Source of the DNA: an uncultured Bacillota bacterium
Lineage (GTDB): Bacteria > Bacillota_I > Bacilli_A > Culicoidibacterales > ZOR0006
Direction of reading: 5' to 3'
Assembly: GCA_945956935.1 (NCBI GenBank)
Contig: CAMFJD010000004.1
Span: forward strand, 1-64,000
DNA: 64,000 bases
Shown here: positions 56,503 to 64,000 of the stretch, piece by piece
Layout: every line of letters begins with the position of its first letter
Position numbering within the stretch: the stretch's first letter is position 1
Translations under genes and position numbers: made by a program
Notes under the pieces: generated by a model
The model's input: the letters and a program-made list of their open reading frames with translations, nothing else
Told to the model about the DNA's origin: nothing
Database searches by the model: none

Positions 56503-58524
56503 TTAGTAGAGTAATTGCCAATTTTTCAATTCTACATACTCTTTTGGCTTATACATTGCATCACTCATTGACTCATTCCAGTTTGGTAAATCATGAAACA
56601 CACCCGTCAATTGTTCAGCATATGTACTCATAATATCGATAATATCACCTTTATTCCATGTCAGCTGATTGACTGTATCTTTCAACATGACATTTCCTTG
56701 TGCAACAACTGTTCCTGTGATGGTTGCTGACTCTATATCACGAACGATAATATCACCTGCTGTTATTACTAAAAAAGGTGTTTCTCCTTTATTATCTGGT
56801 TTGAGACAAATTTCATTGACGCTACATGTCTCGTTTGTAATAACAACTGCTTTGTTTTTATCCTTGTTATACACAAAATTTTCTGATTGAACTTCTGTTC
56901 CTTTATCAAAATGAATAAAATCTTGTATCGTCATAGTCTTTCCATTTGTATAAATACTATTCCAATCAAGTTCCGTTGGCTCTATCCACTGATCTGAAAA
57001 GGGCAAATTTAAATAATAAGCTGCTTTGGCATATGTATTTTGTGCCTCTTTCAGCACAGCTAATTGTTCACTGCCAAATTTTGGTGTGAGAACTTCTGTT
57101 TTATTGTCTGCTGTTTTACGAACAATCGCCCCAGCAGCATAGGTATTTTGGGGCAGTTGTATATTTCCATGCTTTAATTCATTTTCGGTATTTTTAAGCT
57201 TTGATGCAATTCCGCTAAAATATTGTGATTTTTGTTCAACTGTCCATGATACTAAATCACTAATTGGTGTTAATTTCGTACCAACAATAACTTGCAGTGG
57301 CTCAATATATTCATATACAATTTGTTGACATGATTCTACACGATCAACTTTCGTACACACTTCTTGAATATCTTGAACTGGTAATGTATACACATGATAA
57401 TTTCCATTCACCGCAACTGACTCACCTGTTTGATATGGACTGCTTAAATTGATGAATGCTGTTCCAGCAATATATGCTGAATCAGTAATTGTCAATCCTG
57501 CACTACTATTCGCACTTGGTGGATTGCTGATGATACTGCTTGACTCCATTTTAGTTGTTGTGCTATCAACATTCACATCACTAATTCCATAGTAATTTCC
57601 AATTGTTGTCAATCCTGATGATGCATTAAGAACAAAATCATTCCCTGTTGTAATATTATCAAATGTATTACTCGTATCATTTTGCACAACTACATTTTTA
57701 GCATACACATCTTGACCAATTAAAACTGCTTTATCTTTCGACACTACTGAATTGGCTGTTGTCAACATTTGATTGAATAGAATTGGCTCATTAGACAATG
57801 AACTTACACGAATTCCAGACTCATATTCACTACTATTCGACTCGGTTGCAGTCGGCTCGTCTTTTTCGCCATTGGCATAAATATTACCATCAAATGTCAA
57901 TCCACCTCCGTTCAATGATTGTTGAATGTCGATAGAGCTGTCAGTTGTAATCATATTTTGCTCTAATAGTGGTGCTGTTTGTGGTCCTGCTTGCCATTCT
58001 GGAATTTTAATATGAATGTCAACACTTACTTTTCTGCTAATATTTGTGCTGTCTTGAAATGCTGATGAGAGGATAAATTGCCAAGTTTTATTAGCTTCGT
58101 CATATACATTTGAATCAATGATTGCTAGCTCAAGTGCCGGTGGTTTAGTGGTAACTGCTGTAGTTGAATGGTTTTCATTATAATATGAAAGTGTTGTCGC
58201 TGATTGTGTCCATTTATTTTCACGATTATTGCCGATAAATTCTACCATTGCTTGATCAAATGTTTGTTGTGATGTTGCCTTACTTTGTGCAACTGATACC
58301 GCACTTGTAAATGTTTTTTCCAGTGCTATTTGTGCCAGTGTCAATCCTGATTCAGCACGGTATAGTGTCTCAACTTGATTTTTTTCCATTGTTCGTGACT
58401 TCACTGCCATAAACACAGTATTGCTCACCATGGCAGTAATTATTGTTAATACAACAAAGAATAATAATGCAATTACTAAAACTGATCCTTGTTCATTCAT
58501 TTTTTTCTTTTGTATCTTACGCAT
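56503..58524 (-). CDS. Large minor pilin, PilX-like
   Basis: A 673-residue protein with a prepilin-like N-terminus: leader MRKIQKKKMNEQG before SVLVIALLFFVVLTII, so Ser at +1 and no Glu5, as in PilX/GspK-type tip subunits. The helix is followed by the PilX_N-type segment (VETLYRAESGLTLAQIALEKTF). The bulk is a large extracellular domain with DNIYANGE-like beta-helix-type repeats. This is far larger than usual PilX (about 160-200) and nearer GspK-like tip proteins. GAGGAG lies 5 bases before the ATG. Confidence 0.82.
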   Translation of the reverse strand: MRKIQKKKMNEQGSVLVIALLFFVVLTIITAMVSNTVFMAVKSRTMEKNQVETLYRAESGLTLAQIALEKTFTSAVSVAQSKATSQQTFDQAMVEFIGNNRENKWTQSATTLSYYNENHSTTAVTTKPPALELAIIDSNVYDEANKTWQFILSSAFQDSTNISRKVSVDIHIKIPEWQAGPQTAPLLEQNMITTDSSIDIQQSLNGGGLTFDGNIYANGEKDEPTATESNSSEYESGIRVSSLSNEPILFNQMLTTANSVVSKDKAVLIGQDVYAKNVVVQNDTSNTFDNITTGNDFVLNASSGLTTIGNYYGISDVNVDSTTTKMESSSIISNPPSANSSAGLTITDSAYIAGTAFINLSSPYQTGESVAVNGNYHVYTLPVQDIQEVCTKVDRVESCQQIVYEYIEPLQVIVGTKLTPISDLVSWTVEQKSQYFSGIASKLKNTENELKHGNIQLPQNTYAAGAIVRKTADNKTEVLTPKFGSEQLAVLKEAQNTYAKAAYYLNLPFSDQWIEPTELDWNSIYTNGKTMTIQDFIHFDKGTEVQSENFVYNKDKNKAVVITNETCSVNEICLKPDNKGETPFLVITAGDIIVRDIESATITGTVVAQGNVMLKDTVNQLTWNKGDIIDIMSTYAEQLTGVFHDLPNWNESMSDAMYKPKEYVELKNWQLLY

Positions 58525-58539
58525 ATGTACTCCTCATTT

Positions 58540-59280
58540 CTATCGTAACAATACTTGTTTTTTGGTTTGAAATTTTGATGGTTCTTCTGGTGCTACTTGA
58601 ATTTCAACATTGTACAGTGTCCCAATTTGATAAAAATCTGATGATAATAACACTTGTATTTCGCGACTTCCGCCAATATTTTCTTTAAATGCTTCATTTG
58701 GTACGATAACTTGTAGCTTCTTTACTGTTTCAATATTAACTGCATACGGCTCACCTTTACATTCGATGATTGGTTCCACATTATTGAATGATAAAACGCC
58801 ATTGTTAATATGTAATGTTTTCGTATTTCCATCATACATAAGAATCAGTGGTTTTCCATTTGCTAAAATAATTGGTGTACTGTAGGAACCATTTACAATG
58901 ACTTGCATACTTCCGTTTATTTTTTGAAATTCCATAGTAACTGATGGTTCTTGATCAAAAGCTTGTTCTTTCTCAAATGTAAGCACAACGTCTTTTTTAT
59001 TGTACGTACCAGTGTATCTTGCATTATTCCCACTATCTTGTTTCAAATCAATCATACCTGCATATTCATTTGATATCGGTAATGCTTCTTCTTTTGCAAG
59101 ATGCTCAACTACAGTTTGTCCGACTTGTGTATTCGTCTGTAATTGTCTTGCATATGTTTCATTTTTCATCATAATGACTGTCGCTGTAACAAAAACGGTA
59201 GCAACAATACCAATGACAACAAGTGCTGAAATAACTTCTACAAGTGAGAAACCCTTTTCTGATTGTATCGTTTTCATCAT
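58540..59280 (-). CDS. Minor pilin, PilV-like
   Basis: A 246-residue prepilin with leader MMKTIQSEKG cut before FSLVEVISALVVIGIV, Glu5 present. A globular domain of mixed strands follows. The ATG overlaps the pilO stop as TAATG, so translation is coupled. It lies with pilW and pilX, the usual minor-pilin trio. Confidence 0.85.
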   Translation of the reverse strand: MMKTIQSEKGFSLVEVISALVVIGIVATVFVTATVIMMKNETYARQLQTNTQVGQTVVEHLAKEEALPISNEYAGMIDLKQDSGNNARYTGTYNKKDVVLTFEKEQAFDQEPSVTMEFQKINGSMQVIVNGSYSTPIILANGKPLILMYDGNTKTLHINNGVLSFNNVEPIIECKGEPYAVNIETVKKLQVIVPNEAFKENIGGSREIQVLLSSDFYQIGTLYNVEIQVAPEEPSKFQTKKQVLLR

Positions 59281-60560
59281 TATTGTTTCACGATGATCAC
59301 TTGATCATTATCTCCATTCACAGTAATACGCGGTGCTTCTAAATCATCATTTCGGACAAATACTACAACTTTTCGATCTGTTGTATTTTTGATATCAATC
59401 GATAATGTTGTAGAATCTCTTGTATCAATGCGAGCTTCACTCACTAAATCTACGATAATGTATTCTGAATTTGGTACGAATACTTCTACCGATTCAGGAT
59501 AGTGCTCGTCACCTAACGTATATTCGTATGTATATGTATCTTCTCGTTTCGCAAATGTCATTGTTGCTTTATGATCACCCGTTTTTTCACTCACTAAATA
59601 ACTCGTTTTTTCTGTATCATCCGCACGTCCAATCATAACGCTTGATAAATCTGAATGCGCTGATTTTACATTCACAACAAAATCTCGTTTATTTTCATCT
59701 GCTTGGACTCCATTTTGAGTAAATACACTAGATGTTGCTGAAAAGGGCAAATCTTTTCCATATTCACCAGTAAGTCCCCAAACAGCTATTTCTGACATCA
59801 CATCTGGAATAATATAAATTTCAACGCTCAATGACGCAGATACGTTGGTATCATTCAACGCACGAATTTCACTATTACTGACAATCATTCGTTTTTCAAA
59901 TGTTTCAATTGATTTAATAAATTCTTGCACTTGTTTATAAGGACCATCTACTGTAATACCAACTGTCACTTGTTGAACAAACTGAGACGTCGTCACAACT
60001 TCTTCCTCTTCTGTATTGGTACTATCTGTTGTCATTTCATCACTTTGTTCCACTGTATCCCCTTCACTCGTGGAACTTCCTGATTGTTCTGGTAGTACTT
60101 TCTCACTTAATGTTTCATTATTTTCAGCGGCTTCCTTATTTAAGTTGTATTGTTCTAATAACTGATCAACACTTCCTAATCCAGGAACTAGAAATGATGA
60201 GGTAGCACTAACAACACCACTTGTCCCTAATTGGCTAAATGTTAGCCCTCCCGTTAATTTTTGTTTGCTCAGTAAATTATTTAAATCAATAATAATTTGC
60301 TCTTGTTCATATGCTGAATAATACTGTTTCGTTTTTTTATCGACACTTGTTGCTTTTTTCTGATGATCATCTTTATGTTCCTGCATAGTTGCAATGATCT
60401 GATCATACTCTTCTTTTTCAGCAGTTATAGTAGCATAAAAAGAGTGTAACTCTTCATTTTTCGCATGATGTGGTTTGATGATAAATTGATAATAGCTGAA
60501 CCCAATCACAAAAATGGCTATCCCACCGATTAATATTTGTTCTTGCTTACTCAACTTCAT
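59280..60560 (-). CDS. pilO: PilO-like pilus platform protein with long C-terminal extension
   Basis: Inner-membrane platform protein that pairs with PilN. The ATG at 60560 (426 residues) is 9 bases after GAGGTG; a GTG further upstream is less good. An N-terminal helix (about 8-26) and coiled coil (30-100) are followed by a low-complexity acidic/Ser/Thr linker (about 155-190, DTVEQSDEMTTDSTNTEEEE) and the PilO ferredoxin-like core (about 190-255). About 170 further beta-rich residues have no PilO counterpart. Usual PilO length is about 200. Confidence 0.82.
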   Translation of the reverse strand: MKLSKQEQILIGGIAIFVIGFSYYQFIIKPHHAKNEELHSFYATITAEKEEYDQIIATMQEHKDDHQKKATSVDKKTKQYYSAYEQEQIIIDLNNLLSKQKLTGGLTFSQLGTSGVVSATSSFLVPGLGSVDQLLEQYNLNKEAAENNETLSEKVLPEQSGSSTSEGDTVEQSDEMTTDSTNTEEEEVVTTSQFVQQVTVGITVDGPYKQVQEFIKSIETFEKRMIVSNSEIRALNDTNVSASLSVEIYIIPDVMSEIAVWGLTGEYGKDLPFSATSSVFTQNGVQADENKRDFVVNVKSAHSDLSSVMIGRADDTEKTSYLVSEKTGDHKATMTFAKREDTYTYEYTLGDEHYPESVEVFVPNSEYIIVDLVSEARIDTRDSTTLSIDIKNTTDRKVVVFVRNDDLEAPRITVNGDNDQVIIVKQ

Positions 60561-61107
60561 AATTTTGCTCACCTCTTTGACATTGAATTTGGAATGAAAA
60601 TCCGTTACTATCTCCGCTCACTGGTTGGATTGTACTTACATAAACATCAACAAATAAAGTCAATTCTTTTAAGTTATGTTGAAATTCTGCAATTGCTTGA
60701 CGGGTTACTCCCTTACCATTCAACGATACCGTTGTTGCATTTATAGTCATTTGATCAATTGTCACTGTTTTAGGCATAATTTTTGAAATCAGTACTAATG
60801 CTTGACTCACATTAGCATCACGCGTATCAACAGCATTAATAATTGCATTTAAATCCTGTTCTGTCTCATTTAATACTGCTAACTGGTTATCAATATATTC
60901 AGCTTCTTGTAATTTTTTTTGTAAAGAACTATCTTCAAGTTGTGATTGTACATTCGCAATCTTTTTTTGGACTGTCCATGTTTCATAAGTCATCACAAGT
61001 GTAAGTAAACATAATATAACAGCTAGTACTACTCCTGCTGTCTTTATAATCGTATTTTTTTCTGCTGCTTCTTGCCGATAATGATCAAAAAAGTTAATAT
61101 CTTGCAT
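60547..61107 (-). CDS. pilN: PilN-like pilus assembly protein
   Basis: Bitopic inner-membrane partner of PilM and PilO. The 186 residues begin with the PilM-binding motif DINFFDHYR (INFF, equivalent to INLLP), then a transmembrane helix (about 22-42), a coiled coil (45-90) and a small ferredoxin-like domain. GGAGGGG precedes the ATG. It overlaps pilO by 14 bp. Confidence 0.9.
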   Translation of the reverse strand: MQDINFFDHYRQEAAEKNTIIKTAGVVLAVILCLLTLVMTYETWTVQKKIANVQSQLEDSSLQKKLQEAEYIDNQLAVLNETEQDLNAIINAVDTRDANVSQALVLISKIMPKTVTIDQMTINATTVSLNGKGVTRQAIAEFQHNLKELTLFVDVYVSTIQPVSGDSNGFSFQIQCQRGEQNYEVE

Positions 61108-61109
61108 AC

Positions 61110-62276
61110 TTACCCCTCCACTCTAACTAATGAACTCACTGCATTTAAATAGCTTGCAATATTATCGAGTTCCGATTTTGAATGTTGCTGTATTGGCGTA
61201 ACTGTTTCCACTAATTGAATTGGTGTTTTTACGACCTGTTCTAGGTATTGTGCAAGTCCTTGAATTTGTCCGATACCGCCGTATAGATAAATCATCTCTA
61301 TTGTTCGATTTTGATTTGTATTACGATAAAATTGAATAAACTTTTCAATTTCTCCAGCAATTTGATCGAGTGAATGTTTCATAATCGGATGTTCAACGGC
61401 AAACGTTTCATCAAGTACATTCAATGTATGTTTCATTTCATATATCTTTTCTCGTTCGTACCCTTCTAACTTCAATGCTTCCTCAAGTGTATACTCATCT
61501 TTACGAATTAAGCGTGTAAAATCAATATTACTATTGTGTTGTACACTGACATTAATAGTTGATTCACCAAAATCAATCCATCCGATTGTAGACATTGTAT
61601 TAAGTGCAACTTCATTGATTTTCGCATTATGAGCTACAAGCTTTCTCAAAGCTACAATTGGTAATTCAAGTGAATACGGCTGCAAATCTACCTTTTTTAA
61701 AATTTGATAGTATGTACGTAAAATACGTTCTGGAAATACAGATACAAAGATTCGTTGTTTATTCTCTTCATTGACAATATCCGTTACGAGGTAACGAATT
61801 TGATATTCATCTAAATTAATCGGTAAATATTGTTGCAATTCATAGCGAATAACTGTTTCAATCTCATCGCCTTCAACAATTGGAATGAAAATATCACGAT
61901 TAATAACTTGCGATGAATTCATCGTTATGACAGCATGTTTTGCTTTCAACTTGTATTCTTTTACAATTTGTTCAAACATTTCAGCAATTAATGTTTCATT
62001 CACAATTGCCCCATCTTTCATACTGCCAATTGGTGTTGCAAGGGTAAAGCTTGTTTTTATCGTCATATTTCCTTGGGAATATTTTCCTACAATAACCTTT
62101 GTTACACTACTTCCAATATCAAATACAACTAATTCATTTGGTTTTTTTCCAATACGTTTTTTAGGACTAAATTTCACCCCACTCTTTGTTTTATTGCTTT
62201 TCTTTTCTTTCAGTCGTTGCACAATTTCATTGATATCTGATTGCCAAATACTTTTTTTCTCCTGATTTGCGTCCAT
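61110..62276 (-). CDS. pilM: PilM, actin-like pilus assembly ATPase-fold protein
   Basis: Cytoplasmic protein of the FtsA/actin fold that links PilN to the motor. The ATG at 62276 (388 residues) follows GAGGGG by 7 bases. The phosphate-1 loop reads VVFDIGSSVTKVIVG (about 49-63); IGWIDFGESTINVS and YLYGGIGQIQGLAQYL are the later nucleotide-loop segments. An extra basic N-terminus of about 40 residues precedes the fold. It ends 3 bp before pilN. Confidence 0.92.
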   Translation of the reverse strand: MDANQEKKSIWQSDINEIVQRLKEKKSNKTKSGVKFSPKKRIGKKPNELVVFDIGSSVTKVIVGKYSQGNMTIKTSFTLATPIGSMKDGAIVNETLIAEMFEQIVKEYKLKAKHAVITMNSSQVINRDIFIPIVEGDEIETVIRYELQQYLPINLDEYQIRYLVTDIVNEENKQRIFVSVFPERILRTYYQILKKVDLQPYSLELPIVALRKLVAHNAKINEVALNTMSTIGWIDFGESTINVSVQHNSNIDFTRLIRKDEYTLEEALKLEGYEREKIYEMKHTLNVLDETFAVEHPIMKHSLDQIAGEIEKFIQFYRNTNQNRTIEMIYLYGGIGQIQGLAQYLEQVVKTPIQLVETVTPIQQHSKSELDNIASYLNAVSSLVRVEG

Positions 62277-62291
62277 TTTTCGTCCCCTCAC

Positions 62292-63494
62292 TTACATCGC
62301 ACTATACATTTCAAACATTGGTGTCATAATAGCCACAATAATAAAACCAATAATAGCTGCCATAACTAAAATCATAATCGGTTCAACGAGTGCGACTGTT
62401 ACTTGAATTTGATGTTCTAATTCTTCTTCATAGAAATCAGCTGTCTTTTCTAAAATATCATCCATTGATCCAGTTTCTTCACCAATTTTAACCATTGATA
62501 CTAGCATCGTCGGGAATGATTCAGACACCTTTATGGCTTCAGCAAAGCCTGTTCCCTTTGATACATCATCACTGATTTCTTTTACTTTTTCTTCAATAAT
62601 TTTGTTTTTCATCACTGATGCAGTCAAGTCAAGAGCTGTCATAATTGGAATACCACTCGCTGTTAATACTGACATTGTTCGTGTGAATCGTGAAACAATA
62701 ATTTTTTTATTCAGCGTTTTTATAATTGGAGCAGTTAAGCGCAATCGCGAAAAAAATTGTTGTCCTGAGTTCGTTTTACCATAAACTTTAATGAAAACAA
62801 ATAAAGCACTAAGAAAAACAATTAAATTCAAAGCATTTGCTAGTAGAAAATCACTTATTGCGATCAATAGTTGTGTTGTCCATGGAATTTCTACACCATT
62901 ATCAATAAAAATTGATAAAAATGTTGGCAAAATATATGTGAGTAAAAAAATGACGACGACCGTTGCTACAACAGCAAGAATAGTCGGATAAATCATTGTT
63001 GATTGAATTTTCTTATTCAACTTATTATCTTTAACATACTGTGTTGCCATTCTTAACATAATTGCATCTAGATTCCCGGTTACTTCTCCTACTTCAACCA
63101 TACTGACAAATAAACTTGGAAAAATTGTTTCTTCTTTTGCCATCGCTTGAGAAAGTGATTCACCTTTGTTAATGTTTTCAGTTACTCGCATCGTAGCTTC
63201 ACGCAATTTTTTATTTGGTAACTCTTCTGCTAAAATACCTAGAGCGACGTTCAGATTAACACCCGCATGTAACATTGTATAAAATTGACGACAAAAAATC
63301 GCAATATCTTCAAGTCCTACTTTTTCAAAATTCCCCAAATTCACTTCTGGGCTCTCAATAACTTTTTCAACTTTTAATGGATAATAACCGTTACTTGTCA
63401 GCATAGTCATAACATCTGTCTGTGTCGCTGCTTCATAAACACCAGTTATTTTATCGCCATTTTGATTTTTTGCACGATATTTAAATTTTGCCAT
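62292..63494 (-). CDS. pilC: Type IV pilus platform protein PilC
   Basis: Polytopic GspF-family protein that transmits PilB/PilT motion to the pilus. The 400 residues have two GspF domains (about 70-190 and 275-395) with FCRQFYTMLHAGV, LVSMVKIGEETGSM and hydrophobic segments at about 168-190, 225-245 and 370-395. AAGGGA stands a little upstream of the ATG. It is 16 bp after pilB. Confidence 0.95.
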   Translation of the reverse strand: MAKFKYRAKNQNGDKITGVYEAATQTDVMTMLTSNGYYPLKVEKVIESPEVNLGNFEKVGLEDIAIFCRQFYTMLHAGVNLNVALGILAEELPNKKLREATMRVTENINKGESLSQAMAKEETIFPSLFVSMVEVGEVTGNLDAIMLRMATQYVKDNKLNKKIQSTMIYPTILAVVATVVVIFLLTYILPTFLSIFIDNGVEIPWTTQLLIAISDFLLANALNLIVFLSALFVFIKVYGKTNSGQQFFSRLRLTAPIIKTLNKKIIVSRFTRTMSVLTASGIPIMTALDLTASVMKNKIIEEKVKEISDDVSKGTGFAEAIKVSESFPTMLVSMVKIGEETGSMDDILEKTADFYEEELEHQIQVTVALVEPIMILVMAAIIGFIIVAIMTPMFEMYSAM

Positions 63495-63510
63495 TCACTC
63501 CACCATCCCT

Positions 63511-64000
63511 TTACTCTAAAATAATCGTTAACAATTCTTCAACTGTCGTTTGTCCCTCTAACACAAGGCGTCGGCATTCATCCGCTAATGTAGACATACC
63601 ATTTTCAACTGCTAATGACTGGAGTTGATCAGGTGATTTTTTTTGTGAAATAGCTTCACGAATTGACTCGTGAAATTCCAGGACTTCATACACACCTAAA
63701 CGACTAAAGTAACCAATATTGTTACAATTCCCGCACCCTTCACCTTCATACACTGTTGTGACTTGCTCTTTAGGTATTTGGAGTAGTTCTTTCTCATAAT
63801 TACTAGCCACTCGTTCAATTTTACATTGCGGACAAATTTTACGAACAAGACGCTGTGCAATAATTCCTCGAATAGATGAATTCAACAAATAAGCAGCAAC
63901 TCCCATATCTTGCAAACGAAATACTGTTGATGGGGCATCATTAGTGTGTAACGTGCTTAACACAAGATGCCCTGTAATTGCTGCACGAACAGCAATTTGA
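63511..64000 (-). CDS. pilB: Type IV pilus extension ATPase PilB (partial, C-terminal part)
   Basis: C-terminal about 163 residues of the assembly motor; the gene continues beyond 64000. Visible are the [20 protein letters not shown] stretch (His box, STLHTND), the zinc knuckle with CPQCK and [10 protein letters not shown], and the [16 protein letters not shown] domain end. The frame is open through the window edge, so no start can be chosen. It is the first gene of the pilus operon seen here. Confidence 0.95.
   Translation of the reverse strand, partial: QIAVRAAITGHLVLSTLHTNDAPSTVFRLQDMGVAAYLLNSSIRGIIAQRLVRKICPQCKIERVASNYEKELLQIPKEQVTTVYEGEGCGNCNNIGYFSRLGVYEVLEFHESIREAISQKKSPDQLQSLAVENGMSTLADECRRLVLEGQTTVEELLTIILE

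Overview
The window is about 64 kb of a low-GC chromosome whose gene order follows the origin-proximal segment of Bacillus-type Bacillota. Read on the minus strand it runs tmk-holB-ricT-trmN6-(insert)-rsmI-(insert)-metS-tatD-yabE-rnmV-rsmA-ispE-spoVG-glmU-prs-pth-mfd-yabN-like-rqcP-divIC-tilS-hpt-ftsH-(insert)-hslO-(insert)-dusB. The sporulation genes that Bacillus has among these (yabG, sspF, spoVT, yabP/yabQ, spoIIE) are absent, which suggests a non-spore-former related to Bacilli or Erysipelotrichia. I cannot name the species from sequence alone. All protein genes except one peroxiredoxin lie on the minus strand, as expected for one replichore. I saw no rRNA, CRISPR array, insertion sequence or prophage.

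Layout by window coordinate. 1-7 kb: an RDD membrane protein, dusB, a VanY-type peptidase with a small sister membrane protein, a MacB/FtsX-type ABC exporter and hslO. 7-12.2 kb: a complete arginine deiminase operon (arcA, argF/arcB, YfcC-type carrier, arcC) behind a promoter region that holds a cre-like site and a large dyad. 12.4-14.3 kb: an SdpR/SdpI-like pair and thiT under a TPP riboswitch. 14.3-32.6 kb: housekeeping genes for proteolysis, purine salvage, tRNA modification, division, transcription-coupled repair, PRPP and cell-wall precursor synthesis, isoprenoids and rRNA maturation, plus two tandem YabE-like 3D-domain proteins. 32.8-35.5 kb: metS and a tiny ankyrin gene behind a T-box leader whose apparent specifier is AUG, then a candidate stand-alone small RNA. 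35.5-44 kb: a nitroreductase broken by an in-frame amber codon, rsmI, the peroxiredoxin, a beta-phosphoglucomutase, an uncharacterised membrane protein, trmN6, ricT, holB and tmk. 44-49 kb: two paralogous Trk/Ktr potassium transporter subunits (one frameshifted) around a second nitroreductase, then an LCP protein. 49.2-49.35 kb: tRNA-Phe and tRNA-Gly. 49.5-64 kb: a type IV pilus locus (pilB, C, M, N, O, V, X, W, a giant DUF5057-like secreted protein, pilT, two tandem major pilins, prepilin peptidase).

How the parts connect. The arc operon would give ATP and ammonia from arginine and appears to be carbon-catabolite controlled. ricT-holB-tmk and rsmI-metS-tatD-rnmV-rsmA form the usual information-processing block. 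The pilus locus looks like a self-contained Gram-positive type IV pilus with PilB and PilT motors, a PilM-N-O platform, minor pilins and a possible pilus-borne surface protein.

The less ordinary parts are the pilus-linked 1176-residue protein, the extended PilO, the duplicated pilins, the ankyrin microprotein between T-box and metS, the candidate small RNA (and a second structured RNA that can pair with it), the two recently broken genes, and the YabN homologue that lacks MazG.
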